A DNA stretch of 64,000 bases from an uncultured Clostridia bacterium (lineage in GTDB: Bacteria; Bacillota; Clostridia; Peptostreptococcales; Anaerovoracaceae), in assembly GCA_934234035.1 (NCBI GenBank), contig CAKQHH010000005.1:31070-95069 (forward strand). Reading direction: 5' to 3'. Positions 47,900 to 55,743 of the stretch are shown here, piece by piece. Position 1 is the stretch's first letter. Each line of letters begins with the position of its first letter. A program made the position numbers and the translations under genes. The notes beneath the pieces were generated by a model. The model worked only from the letters and a program-made list of their open reading frames with translations. It was not told where the DNA came from and did no database searches.

Positions 47900-48751
47900 C
47901 TATCTCTGGTTCCGATTGCCGGACTTCTTTGCGGCTTTCGCTGCCTTTGCCGTCGGACCGTGCGAGGAAATATATTTACCGCCCGCTGCGGAAATCGGAC
48001 GCGGTGCGGAAACGCTGTACACGTTCGGGAGAATCTCACTCAGCTTCAGCTGGTAATCCTTCACGTACTCGGCTTCTCCGTCTTTGTTCTTCCGCTTTGC
48101 CTTCTTTGCGGCTTTTTCTTCCTTCTTCTTGTTCTCGGCAATTACCTCTTCCACGGTCTTGCCGGTGCGCTTTGCTTCGTGGTACGGATTGAAAGCGGCC
48201 TCTTCCTTCTCGTCCTTCTTGTTCTTCTTTTCCTGCTGTTGGTTGGCATTTCGAATGGTCATCACGGTAATACCACCAAAAATCAGGAACATCATACCCA
48301 TGTTGATCATCATATTCAGGCGCTGATTGAAGGTCGTGAAAGAGAGGGTGGTCTCCTTACCCAGGCGGTCACCCTGATCGTCCATCAGATTCTCGGAAAT
48401 TACCAATTTGTATTTCGCGTTGTTCTCAACCTTGAACTTCTTATTGTTGCTGTCACCCAGAACCAACAGAAGGCCCTTGTCCTCCTTGCTGCTCATCACC
48501 TTAATCGGAATTTCCTTGCCGTTCGGGTCCACAATCTTCACGCACTTCGCGTTGTTCTTCTGTGCCTTTGCGCTGGCCATGTCCCGGTTAAAACGCAGCT
48601 TTACGCCGACGTTCTCAATGGATGTATTGGTCTGTCCATCCTTCGGATAAGAATTCACCAACTTAAAATCGCTCTCATCCGCCGAAACGAATGCCATGCT
48701 CATTGTTACCAGCACCGCTGCCAGCAGTGCAATCAGGCCTTTTCTCTTCAT
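47900..48751 (-). CDS. membrane-anchored Ig-like (Big_5-type) protein
   Basis: 283 residues. A signal peptide (KRKGLIALLAAVLVTMSMAFVSA) is followed by an Ig-like domain of about 100 residues (FKLVNSYPKDGQTNTSI, VKLRFNRDMASA, YKLVISENLMDDQG), the pattern of bacterial Big_5 domains. A second span near residues 145-163 (MMINMGMMFLIFGGITVM) leads to a lysine/glutamate-rich cytoplasmic tail of some 110 residues. Function unknown. The ATG shares base 48751 with the tadA stop, so translation is coupled. Confidence 0.7.
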   Translation of the reverse strand: MKRKGLIALLAAVLVTMSMAFVSADESDFKLVNSYPKDGQTNTSIENVGVKLRFNRDMASAKAQKNNAKCVKIVDPNGKEIPIKVMSSKEDKGLLLVLGDSNNKKFKVENNAKYKLVISENLMDDQGDRLGKETTLSFTTFNQRLNMMINMGMMFLIFGGITVMTIRNANQQQEKKNKKDEKEEAAFNPYHEAKRTGKTVEEVIAENKKKEEKAAKKAKRKNKDGEAEYVKDYQLKLSEILPNVYSVSAPRPISAAGGKYISSHGPTAKAAKAAKKSGNRNQR

Positions 48752-49275
48752 TAATTGTTTCCTCCATCAGTATTATCCGGCGATACCATTCTCTGCCGGA
48801 AAAGTTTTCGCTTCTGTGCTTTCACCGCGCGCATGTTCCGAAAGAAGTCCGACAGGATCTGTCCGCACTCCGCCTCCAGGATTCCCGTCTCCACCTCCAT
48901 TCGGTGGTTCAGCCGTTCCTCCTGTACTACATTGAATACCGAGCCGCAGGCTCCGTTCTTCGGATCCATCGCACCAATCCACAAGCGATCCAACCGTGCC
49001 AAAACCATGGCGCCGGCGCACATGGCACAGGGCTCCAAAGTGACGTACAGTTCGCAGCCGGTCAGCCACTTGCTTCCCAGCACCCGTTCCGCCTCCCGGA
49101 TGGCCAGCATCTCCGCATGTCCGGACGAATTTCGGTCGGTCTCTACATGGTTATATGCTTTTGCGATAATTTCTCCATCTCGCACCACAACCGCGCCCAC
49201 CGGGACTTCTCCGATTTCTGCCGCCGCTTCCGCTTGATGCAGTGCCTCTCGCATATACATCTCATTTATATCCAT
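48751..49275 (-). CDS. tadA: tRNA-specific adenosine deaminase
   Basis: 174-residue TadA, converting A34 to inosine in tRNA-Arg(ACG). The zinc deaminase motifs HAEMLAIREAE and TLEPCAMCAGAMV are intact, followed by GAMDPKNGACGSVFNV. The first ATG stands only nine bases after a predicted -10 box, so the message may be leaderless; an alternative ATG lies five codons downstream. First gene of a two-gene operon with the Ig-like protein. Confidence 0.94.
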   Translation of the reverse strand: MDINEMYMREALHQAEAAAEIGEVPVGAVVVRDGEIIAKAYNHVETDRNSSGHAEMLAIREAERVLGSKWLTGCELYVTLEPCAMCAGAMVLARLDRLWIGAMDPKNGACGSVFNVVQEERLNHRMEVETGILEAECGQILSDFFRNMRAVKAQKRKLFRQRMVSPDNTDGGNN

Positions 49276-49284
49276 AGCCGAATA

Positions 49285-49313
49285 ATTCTATCATAGCCGG
49301 GGTTTCAATACAA
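49285..49313 (-). promoter_or_regulatory. promoter candidate for tadA
   Basis: Minus-strand -35 TTGTAT (49308-49313) and -10 TAGAAT (49285-49290, with a TGA extension), spacer 17. The -10 box is nine bases from the tadA ATG. Confidence 0.5.
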
Positions 49314-49490
49314 GTTTTTTTGCAGATTATGCCCGAAATTTCGGGAATTTTTCCGCGTAAAATATTTCTTCCAATCGCCGCGGACTTCAAACCGCACCGG
49401 CACGGATGGCCTCGGACACCTTTGCGCGGAGAAAACTTTTTTTATGCCCCTTCTTTAAGAAAAACTTTTGGTTAGTCTCATCTAACAATC

Positions 49491-49519
49491 TAGACAAAGG
49501 TTTCGCCATTGCATATAAT
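49491..49519 (+). promoter_or_regulatory. strong promoter for pduL
   Basis: -35 TAGACA (49491-49496, 5/6) and perfect -10 TATAAT (49514-49519), spacer 17, about 40 bases ahead of the start codon. Further upstream, CCCGAAATTTCGGG (49332-49345) is a perfect palindrome followed by AATTTTT; its role is unclear. Confidence 0.8.
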
Positions 49520-49560
49520 GGAGTAGGTAAATTTTGTTAAGATAAAGGAGGGTTATCCCA

Positions 49561-50139
49561 ATGGCTACATTAGATGTAAATGTTGAAGTAAGCGCTCGCC
49601 ACGTGCACCTGTCCCAGGAGGACATCGAGAAACTGTTCGGTGCAGGTTATGAGCTGAAGGTTAAGAAGGAAATCGCCGGCGGTTTCGTTGCAGAAGAAAG
49701 ACTGACCATTACCGGACCGAAGAGATCCATGGAGAGAGTTGCAATTCTGGGACCGGCTAGAAGAGGTACTCAGATCGAGCTGGCTGCTACAGACGCTCGT
49801 TCCCTGGGCGTAGATGCTCCGATTAGACTGTCCGGAGATCTGGCAGGCACACCGGGAATCAAGCTGACTGCTGAGAACGGAAATTCCGTTGAGACCGAAG
49901 CAGGCTGCATCGTTGCTCAGAGACACGTTCACCTCTCCGAGGAAGACGCTGCTAAGCTGGGCGTTGAGCAGAACCAGAATGTTGATCTGAAGATCGACAC
50001 CGGCAAGAAGAGAGCTCTGGTATTCGGCGACGTTATCGTAAGAATCGGCGGACCGGTTTCCGTTGTTCATCTGGACACAGACGAAGGCAACGCTGCATGC
50101 ACCGGCAGAGCTTGCGTTGGTACCGTTATCGCTGAGTAA
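49561..50139 (+). CDS. pduL: PduL-type phosphotransacylase
   Basis: 192-residue phosphate acyltransferase of the PduL family, exchanging CoA and phosphate on acetyl or propionyl groups. The two zinc-binding histidine motifs are SARHVHLSQED near residue 12 and QRHVHLSEEDA near residue 121. It lacks the encapsulation peptide of microcompartment versions, and no shell genes are near, so it probably acts as the housekeeping phosphotransacetylase. Codon use (AGA for Arg, GTT/GCT) is like the ribosomal genes, unlike its neighbours. AAAGGAGGG site, own promoter and terminator. Confidence 0.9.
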   Translation: MATLDVNVEVSARHVHLSQEDIEKLFGAGYELKVKKEIAGGFVAEERLTITGPKRSMERVAILGPARRGTQIELAATDARSLGVDAPIRLSGDLAGTPGIKLTAENGNSVETEAGCIVAQRHVHLSEEDAAKLGVEQNQNVDLKIDTGKKRALVFGDVIVRIGGPVSVVHLDTDEGNAACTGRACVGTVIAE

Positions 50140-50174
50140 TTTCGGCGCAAACGAATTTTTGTAAAAAAAAAGAG

Positions 50175-50207
50175 CGAGAGGGAAGCGGCAAAGCCGTTTT
50201 CCTCTCG
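50175..50207 (+). terminator. terminator after pduL
   Basis: CGAGAGGGAAGCGGC and GCCGTTTTCCTCTCG pair around AAA with a few G-T pairs, followed by TTTTG. The A-rich flank also gives some termination on the minus strand, where the unknown 125-residue gene ends. Confidence 0.85.
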
Positions 50208-50265
50208 TTTTGTATTGCATAGATTTCGGTCTATGTTTTTGGGTGTTGGTGTGGCATGATACAGA

Positions 50266-50643
50266 TTACTCCAAATCAGCGGTAGGCATGAAGTCTTCTT
50301 TTAGCAAACATGATAAAGGATATAATTCCTCGACGTAGCACCGGCTTACAACTCTAAGGAACGAATAAACTGTAAGATCACTGAACTCGATTGCTTGCGG
50401 CACTATATTTGACAATCTCTCTCTGAGGACATTCAATATTTCCTTACTACTCATTTCTGAATAGTCCGCCTTTGCTATTTCTTCAAACAGCCCTATTATC
50501 TTGCTTTGTGCCTCCCAAGGTATTTCGAATTCCAAGCATAACAAACTGAAAGATCTTGGTTCAATTCTTGAATCTCCCACACTATCAGCAAGTTCATACA
50601 ATGCTTGCTTCAAAAGCATAATATAATCTTCTACAGAAGCCAT
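50266..50643 (-). CDS. hypothetical protein, 125 residues, AT-richer than neighbours
   Basis: Not recognised. The product is acidic and predicted helical, without signal peptide or membrane span (MASVEDYIMLLKQALYELAD at the start). Start ATG 50643 has AAGGAGGGGATTTC ahead. Its codons (ATA, TTA, AGT) are clearly different from the surrounding genes, which suggests recent acquisition. Short helical proteins of this type occur among immunity proteins, but nothing here proves that. It lies 28 bases after lysR in the same direction. Confidence 0.6.
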   Translation of the reverse strand: MASVEDYIMLLKQALYELADSVGDSRIEPRSFSLLCLEFEIPWEAQSKIIGLFEEIAKADYSEMSSKEILNVLRERLSNIVPQAIEFSDLTVYSFLRVVSRCYVEELYPLSCLLKEDFMPTADLE

Positions 50644-50671
50644 GAAATCCCCTCCTTGCATCATCCCGACG

Positions 50672-51568
50672 CTACGTCAGCTGATGAAAGTTCTCCCGAA
50701 GGTAGTCCACGAACGCCTTCATCACCGGGTTCATCCACTTGTTCTTCAGGCGAATCAGTTGGGTCCACATCTGCATCTCCAGCTTCTCCGTATCAATGAT
50801 AGCCAATGCGCCGTGATTGATCGGATCGTCCGCCAAGAATTTCGGCAGGAATGACACGCCCTTCCCCTGGCAGATCATGTTGATAATAGCGGAAGTGGAA
50901 CCGATTTCCAGGGTCGGGTGGTAGCTGATTCCTCGCTCGGCCAGTGCCTCTTCCATGTAGAGGCCGTAGCTGACTTCTCGGTCGGAAGTGATGAAGTTAT
51001 CCCGAACCACCCGTTCCAGCGGCACGTTCTTCATGGCAGCCAGCGGGTTATCCGGATTCGTGACGAACACGATGTCCTCTTTCCGCTCCGCCACGCTGAC
51101 GAAGTCCGCGGAAATCAGTTTCCGCTCCAGGGTAAAGATGAAATCCAAATCGTTCTGCCGAAGAAGATCAAAAGTGGAGGTCAGCATATCGGATGTCTTG
51201 ATTACCACGTCGATTTTCGGATATTTCTCGTGAAAACCCGGGAGGATTCCCGGAAGAATTCCGGCCGAAAAGGACGAACTGGCACCTACGCGAAGCGTGC
51301 CGGAAGGCTCGTCGTCTTCCTTCATGAACGTGGCCGCCTCTTCCACCGACTTCAGCAGCCGCAGTGCATATGGCATGAATTTCTCGCCGGAATGGGTCAG
51401 CTTTACGCTTCGGCCGATTCGATCGAACAGCTGCGTGCCCAGCTCATCTTCCAGCTGCTTGATCTGCACCGTCACCGCCGCCTGAGAGTACCCCAGCTGT
51501 GCCGCCGTCTTGGTAAAGCTCTGCATTTCCGTCGCTTTGACAAATGTTACTATATTACGAATTTCCAT
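50672..51568 (-). CDS. LysR-family transcriptional regulator
   Basis: 298-residue LysR regulator. N-terminal helix-turn-helix (FTKTAAQLGYSQAAVTVQIKQ, residues 17-37), linker helix, and a periplasmic-binding-like effector domain from about residue 90 (SGTLRVGASSSFSAGILPG). Start ATG 51568 is set by AAGGAGAACG; the open frame continues eight codons upstream. No divergently read target gene lies next to it. Effector unknown. Confidence 0.93.
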   Translation of the reverse strand: MEIRNIVTFVKATEMQSFTKTAAQLGYSQAAVTVQIKQLEDELGTQLFDRIGRSVKLTHSGEKFMPYALRLLKSVEEAATFMKEDDEPSGTLRVGASSSFSAGILPGILPGFHEKYPKIDVVIKTSDMLTSTFDLLRQNDLDFIFTLERKLISADFVSVAERKEDIVFVTNPDNPLAAMKNVPLERVVRDNFITSDREVSYGLYMEEALAERGISYHPTLEIGSTSAIINMICQGKGVSFLPKFLADDPINHGALAIIDTEKLEMQMWTQLIRLKNKWMNPVMKAFVDYLRENFHQLT

Positions 51569-51597
51569 AAACGTTCTCCTTATACCTTTCAAAATTT

Positions 51598-51626
51598 ATA
51601 ATATCAGAAACAAACCTAGAATTCAA
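51598..51626 (-). promoter_or_regulatory. promoter of the lysR gene
   Basis: Minus-strand -35 TTGAAT (51621-51626) and -10 TATTAT (51598-51603), spacer 17, about 30 bases ahead of the start codon. The stretch 51627-51810 is very AT-rich and no convincing gene is seen in it. Confidence 0.6.
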
Positions 51627-51816
51627 TAGACCGTTGAAAATGTTGATATGCTTGAATTTGGGAAGATATTTGAATTTCTGAATATCCCATTTGCTTTTCG
51701 TAAATTATTTAGCATTTTTTATTGTTAGATTTATAACTATTAATTTTACAAAACATTCCCCATGTAGTATTATCTACTTGTAACAAACAAGCCTCTACAA
51801 AATAACCATATAAGAC

Positions 51817-51855
51817 AAAAACAGAAGCGCCCCCGTTCTTATCGCTTCTGTTTTT
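51817..51855. terminator. orphan terminator-like hairpin
   Basis: AAAAACAGAAGCG and CGCTTCTGTTTTT form a perfect 13-bp stem around a 13-base loop, with T runs for both directions. No recognised gene ends at it on either strand, so it may mark the end of a small RNA or of a lost gene. Confidence 0.6.
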
Positions 51856-51895
51856 CTTTTTTGATTTTATTTTCGTCCTCGCGGAGGTCTTTCGG

Positions 51896-51924
51896 TTGAC
51901 TTCTTTGCGAATCACCTATATGAT
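51896..51924 (+). promoter_or_regulatory. promoter of the 59-residue secreted peptide gene
   Basis: -35 TTGACT (51896-51901) and -10 TATGAT (51919-51924), spacer 17, 30 bases ahead of the start codon. Confidence 0.65.
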
Positions 51925-51953
51925 ACATAATAGTATACGAAAGGTGGATTATT

Positions 51954-52133
51954 ATGAAAAAGCAATTTACTCATATCCTGACGCTTCTCACCATGGCACT
52001 GGTAATGGCTGCCGTTCCGGTATGCACTTTTGCGGCGACCGGCGGAAAGAGCCACGTAAGAGAAATTCTCTTCGCGGGCATTGCCATCGCCTTTGCGATT
52101 GACATGTGGCGGGAGTTTAAGAAAAGAAAATAG
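51954..52133 (+). CDS. small secreted or membrane protein (59 residues)
   Basis: Short gene supported by its own promoter, an AAGGTGG ribosome site and a following terminator. The product starts with a likely signal peptide (MKKQFTHILTLLTMALVMAA, with probable cleavage after TFA), then a short linker ATGGKSHV and a second hydrophobic stretch (EILFAGIAIAFAIDMW), ending in the basic tail REFKKRK. Family unknown; a small membrane peptide is the safest reading. Confidence 0.7.
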   Translation: MKKQFTHILTLLTMALVMAAVPVCTFAATGGKSHVREILFAGIAIAFAIDMWREFKKRK

Positions 52134-52157
52134 CCGGCGCAACAGCCAACAGGAAAT

Positions 52158-52200
52158 CAAAATGGGAAGAATGCATTATCGCCGCATTCTTCCCATTTTT
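52158..52200. terminator. bidirectional terminator
   Basis: AAAATGGGAAGAATGC and GCATTCTTCCCATTTT form a 16-bp stem around a 9-base loop. It ends the small peptide gene on the plus strand and the Fe-S protein operon on the minus strand. Confidence 0.85.
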
Positions 52201-52205
52201 CATCT

Positions 52206-53204
52206 CTATTTGTATTTCGTCTTAACCCGGTTGAGATACGAGGTCTTCGTCGCCGGCGCCTCGTCCATTCCCAGGAGCAAAGACAGCACGTGGCGAATTT
52301 CCTTGCCGTTTCGAGCGTACTGCCCGGCACAGGAAGCGCAGAACGTGGTATTCCGAAGTCCGGAAGAAGTCAGCCCTTCGCCGAATTTTTTTGCCAGCGC
52401 CGGCTCCTCTGCCGATGCCATGCCCCCCAGGCCGCAGCACTGTTCCGCCGCCGTCACCGCCGGTTCATATCCCAGCAGGTTGCAGATGCCGTTGTACCAT
52501 TCCCGATGGGTCCGGTCCGGGCACGGAATCTGAATCTCGATGCCCTCCGGCACGAAAATTTCCGGGACCAGTTCCGGCAGCACCTCGTAGATGGACCGCA
52601 CCTTCTGAGGAATCCGCTCCTTTAGGAAGTAGTAACAATTCGGGCAAGTGGTAATCACCTCGTCGATGCCCCGGCTCTCCAGTTCACTGCTGATGCGGTT
52701 CACGATTCGTTCCTCATCCCGATAAAGCCCCAGCTCCGCAATGGGCTTTCCGCAGCAGTCGTACACCGTTCCGATTCCCTTGGCCTTGCACAGGTCCGAA
52801 ATTTTTCGGTTGGTCTTCGGGAACATGGAAGGAAAATTGCAGCCCGGGAACAGCACCCGGCCTGTCGTGGCATTTCGGTAATTCCGGAATTTGTAATCCT
52901 TCTTTTCCTTGAGCACGAAGGAATAGGGCTTCTCCTCCAGCTTTCCGTCCCGCACCTGCATCCGCCGCAGATTTTGAAACAGCTGCCGCCCGGAAATTCC
53001 CGCCGGGCACACCCGGTCGCAGTTACCGCAGAGAAAACATCCGTAAATATGTTCTTGTAATTTCGTCACATCCCCCAGATCCATCTCGTACTTGTCCAGG
53101 AATGCGCAGTTCTCCCGGCATTTTCCGCAGTGCACGCAGACATCCGCGATGTTCTGCAGGGATTCCAACGAGCAATTCTCGTCCCATTTTTCGAATTTAC
53201 TCAT
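52206..53204 (-). CDS. heterodisulfide-reductase-like (Fe-S)-binding protein with CCG domains
   Basis: 332 residues. Two 4Fe-4S binding motifs at the start (CVHCGKCRENC near residue 23 and CFLCGNCDRVCP near residue 56), then two cysteine-rich CCG domains (VYDCCGKPIAELG with CPNCYYF, and EQCCGLGGMAS with CASCAGQ). The layout matches HdrD, GlcF and LutA-type electron-transfer subunits. No flavin subunit lies beside it; the D-2-hydroxyacid dehydrogenase in the same operon is NAD-type. Overlaps the TVP38 gene by eight bases. Confidence 0.85.
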   Translation of the reverse strand: MSKFEKWDENCSLESLQNIADVCVHCGKCRENCAFLDKYEMDLGDVTKLQEHIYGCFLCGNCDRVCPAGISGRQLFQNLRRMQVRDGKLEEKPYSFVLKEKKDYKFRNYRNATTGRVLFPGCNFPSMFPKTNRKISDLCKAKGIGTVYDCCGKPIAELGLYRDEERIVNRISSELESRGIDEVITTCPNCYYFLKERIPQKVRSIYEVLPELVPEIFVPEGIEIQIPCPDRTHREWYNGICNLLGYEPAVTAAEQCCGLGGMASAEEPALAKKFGEGLTSSGLRNTTFCASCAGQYARNGKEIRHVLSLLLGMDEAPATKTSYLNRVKTKYK

Positions 53205-53904
53205 CGGAGGCCTCCTCTTCCGGCACGTATTTCTTCCGCAGGGTTTTGCTCAGCACCATTACCGCTGCCACGATGGCCGCCGTCAGACCGATATACAGCA
53301 GCTTGTTGGACGCACCGGTGAGAGCGTAAGTTCCCACGGTGTACATGGCCACCCCCGGAATCATGAACACGAAGGTACCCAGGGAATACTTGCCCAGACT
53401 GATATCCGTAATTCCATAGGCGAAATTCTGCAGGTTGTACGGAAACAGCGGCACCAACCGGGTAATCATCAGCACCATCATTTCATTCTTCGTGCTCTTG
53501 TCGAAGAGCAATCGACTGATGTAGCGATTCTTTGCAATCTGATCCCGCAGGCTGTCCTGCAAAAAGAACCGCCCTACCAGGAAGGCGGCAATCGCCCCCA
53601 AGGTGGCCGACAGGACGCAGAGCAGCGTGCCCCACCAGGGGCCGAAAATCGCCCCGGCGATGATGGCAAAGGTCACCCCCGGCACCGCCAGCACCACGCT
53701 GGCAATCACCATCACCACGATGTAGATCAGGGCCGCCTGCAGGAAATTGGTCTTCACCATCTGCTGCAGTTTTCCATACCAGTCATCCCCGGCAAAGATA
53801 TCCGACCACCCGTAGTAGTAATTCAGCGCCACAATCAGCAATACAATCAGAATGAAGGCGATGAGCTTGATTATTCCTTTTTTCTTCTTGTTCGTTGTCT
53901 CCAC
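53197..53904 (-). CDS. TVP38/TMEM64 family membrane protein
   Basis: 235-residue DedA/VTT-type membrane protein with about five spans. The VTT core is visible as GVTFAIIAGAIFGPWWGTLLCVLSATLGA, followed by FLVGRFF and LVPLFPYNLQNFAYGIT. Relatives are linked to lipid scrambling or membrane homeostasis. It lies between the nitroreductase and Fe-S protein genes in a four-gene operon. Confidence 0.9.
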   Translation of the reverse strand: METTNKKKKGIIKLIAFILIVLLIVALNYYYGWSDIFAGDDWYGKLQQMVKTNFLQAALIYIVVMVIASVVLAVPGVTFAIIAGAIFGPWWGTLLCVLSATLGAIAAFLVGRFFLQDSLRDQIAKNRYISRLLFDKSTKNEMMVLMITRLVPLFPYNLQNFAYGITDISLGKYSLGTFVFMIPGVAMYTVGTYALTGASNKLLYIGLTAAIVAAVMVLSKTLRKKYVPEEEASDE

Positions 53905-53930
53905 GTCGTTCTCCTGTGTTCTTTATGCCG

Positions 53931-54614
53931 CTACTCTTCCGGCATCCATTGGAAGTTGTCCTTTCCGGCGCCGATTTCAAAATGGCATTTCACGATGCCC
54001 AGGTCCACCTTGGTGAACGGGCCCTTTCCCGCTTCCACGGAAACCACATTTCCGAACCGCTCGAAGTAGAAGCTCTGCCGATTCATGGCCGTGGGTGCCA
54101 ACATGGCCGCCAGCACGCCGTTCTTGTACCATTCCGGAACGCTGAGGCTCACCTCCGTGCCGTCGCTCACGTCGCACATGGACTTGCTCTTCCGGCTCTT
54201 CCCTTGGTTGGCGCCGTAGCCGATGGCGATGGCCGCCACCACCTTCTCCCCCGGCGCTAAGTTGTAGCATTCCGGTTTTTTCTTGAAGGTGGAACCCACC
54301 CAGCAGGTATTCAGTCCCAGCTGTTGGGCCAATAAAACCACTTTTTCGCCGTAATAGCCGCACCGTTCTTCCAAGGTATCGTCTTTCTCCCCCGCCAGAA
54401 TGATGTAGTTGTTCACGCCGCGAAACCGCATGGCTTTGGACCGGAGTCCGGAAAAGGCCTCCGGCTCATTGAGCACCAGGTGCATGTGCAGTCCGCCTAC
54501 CTGATTGCAGGCCCGCATGGCCGCCAGCAGGCGTTCCACGATTTCCTCCGGAATTTCTTTTTCCAGATACTGACGGACGGAATGTCTCCGCTGTATCGCT
54601 TCAATGATGTTCAT
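53931..54614 (-). CDS. nitroreductase family protein
   Basis: 227-residue flavin-dependent oxidoreductase of the nitroreductase superfamily, TM1586-like branch. IIEAIQRRHSVRQYLEKEIP is the FMN-binding start; GVNNYIILAGEKDD, LLAQQLGLNTCWVG and AAIAIGYGANQGKSRK follow. Substrate unknown. Co-directional with the dehydrogenase upstream (32 bases) and TVP38 downstream (26 bases). Confidence 0.88.
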   Translation of the reverse strand: MNIIEAIQRRHSVRQYLEKEIPEEIVERLLAAMRACNQVGGLHMHLVLNEPEAFSGLRSKAMRFRGVNNYIILAGEKDDTLEERCGYYGEKVVLLAQQLGLNTCWVGSTFKKKPECYNLAPGEKVVAAIAIGYGANQGKSRKSKSMCDVSDGTEVSLSVPEWYKNGVLAAMLAPTAMNRQSFYFERFGNVVSVEAGKGPFTKVDLGIVKCHFEIGAGKDNFQWMPEE

Positions 54615-54646
54615 CGCAAACTCCTTTTACAGAAACGATTAACCGA

Positions 54647-55636
54647 TTAGTACTTCTTTACAATAAACGGATGATCCTCGCCCTTCAGGTAGGCCTGAAT
54701 TCCCAGAATGGAATTCTCCACCATGTTGGCCACCGCTTCTTCCGTGTAGAAGGCCGTGTGTGGGGAGAAGAAGACGTTGTAGAAACTGCGGAGGATGGCC
54801 ATCTCCGGATTGTCGATGATGGTGCCGGACAGGTCCTTGTAGTAGATGCCCAGCTCCTTCTCGATAACATCCAGGGCGGCAAAACCGATTTTGCCGTTGG
54901 ACAGGCTGCGAATCATGGCCTCCGTGTCCACCAGCTGGCCCCGAGCGCAGTTCACCAGGATGACCCCGTCCTTCATTTTTGAGAAGGCGGTTTCATCAAT
55001 CATGTGGTAGTTGTCCTCCAGCGCCGGTGCGTGGAGGGTGATGATGTCGCTTTCGGCGTACAGGGTATCCAGGTCCACGTACTCCGCGTGCTGCCGAACC
55101 GCATCCTTCGGGAAAATGTCGTAGGCCAGAATCCGGCATCCGAATCCGGACAGGTGCTCGATGACCGTCTGACCGATTCGGCCGGTGCCGATGACGCCCA
55201 CGGTGCTCTTGGAAATCTCCCGGCCCAGCTTGCCCTTCAGGGTGTAATCCTGCACGTTGGCTTTATCCATGATGTACCGCAGCTTCCGGCAGGCGATGAG
55301 CATCAGCATGATGGTGTAATCCGCCACGGAAGCCGGGTCATAGGTGACGTTGGTGACTCCCATTCCCACCTCAAAGGCGTGCTTCACGTCGATGTGGTCG
55401 TAGCCGATGGTTCGGGTGGAGATGACCTTTACGCCGTTTTCCTTCATGGCATCGATCATCTCTGCCGGGGTCGGGGTGGTGATGATGGAAATGGCATCAT
55501 AGCCCTTTGCCAGATGGTAGTTCTCCGGTCCCGGGGACTGGGTGGTGTAGCCGAATTCCACACCGTACTGTTTCGAAAATTTTTCAAAGAAAGGGAGTTC
55601 GTCGAACTCTCTCAGAGTATATACAAAGATTTTCAC
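54647..55636 (-). CDS. D-2-hydroxyacid dehydrogenase (D-lactate dehydrogenase-like)
   Basis: 329-residue NAD-dependent enzyme of the D-lactate dehydrogenase/VanH branch. The Rossmann motif GVIGTGRIGQTVIEHL is near residue 150; the catalytic Arg, Glu and His appear in VNCARGQLVD, DVIEKE and FFSPHTAFYTEEA. Start is GTG with AAGGAAGG ahead. First gene of a four-gene operon with nitroreductase, TVP38 and Fe-S protein. The promoter shares its -35 box with that of the divergent VUT gene. Confidence 0.9.
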   Translation of the reverse strand: MKIFVYTLREFDELPFFEKFSKQYGVEFGYTTQSPGPENYHLAKGYDAISIITTPTPAEMIDAMKENGVKVISTRTIGYDHIDVKHAFEVGMGVTNVTYDPASVADYTIMLMLIACRKLRYIMDKANVQDYTLKGKLGREISKSTVGVIGTGRIGQTVIEHLSGFGCRILAYDIFPKDAVRQHAEYVDLDTLYAESDIITLHAPALEDNYHMIDETAFSKMKDGVILVNCARGQLVDTEAMIRSLSNGKIGFAALDVIEKELGIYYKDLSGTIIDNPEMAILRSFYNVFFSPHTAFYTEEAVANMVENSILGIQAYLKGEDHPFIVKKY

Positions 55637-55685
55637 TTTTTTGCCTTCCTTTCCGGGCGCTTTTGCGTTACGTTAAACTATTTTT

Positions 55686-55714
55686 ATTATATCTCAATCC
55701 TCTCACCCTTGCAA
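55686..55714 (-). promoter_or_regulatory. promoter of the hydroxyacid dehydrogenase operon
   Basis: Minus-strand -35 TTGCAA (55709-55714) and perfect -10 TATAAT (55686-55691), spacer 17. The -35 is palindromic and serves the opposite strand too. Confidence 0.75.
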
Positions 55715-55737
55715 TCCGGCGCCCTTGGGATTACAAT
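55709..55737 (+). promoter_or_regulatory. promoter of the VUT transporter gene
   Basis: -35 TTGCAA (55709-55714) and -10 TACAAT (55732-55737), spacer 17, on the plus strand. It uses the same six bases as the divergent promoter, so RNA polymerase can occupy only one at a time. Confidence 0.7.
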
Positions 55738-55743
55738 AGAGCG

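Noticed and set aside
49561-50139. Microcompartment operon around pduL
   Set aside because: No shell protein or signature enzyme gene lies nearby, and PduL lacks an N-terminal encapsulation helix.
51709-51915. 68-codon minus-strand frame over the orphan hairpin
   Set aside because: Lysine-rich low-complexity translation spanning a terminator-like hairpin and without a ribosome site.
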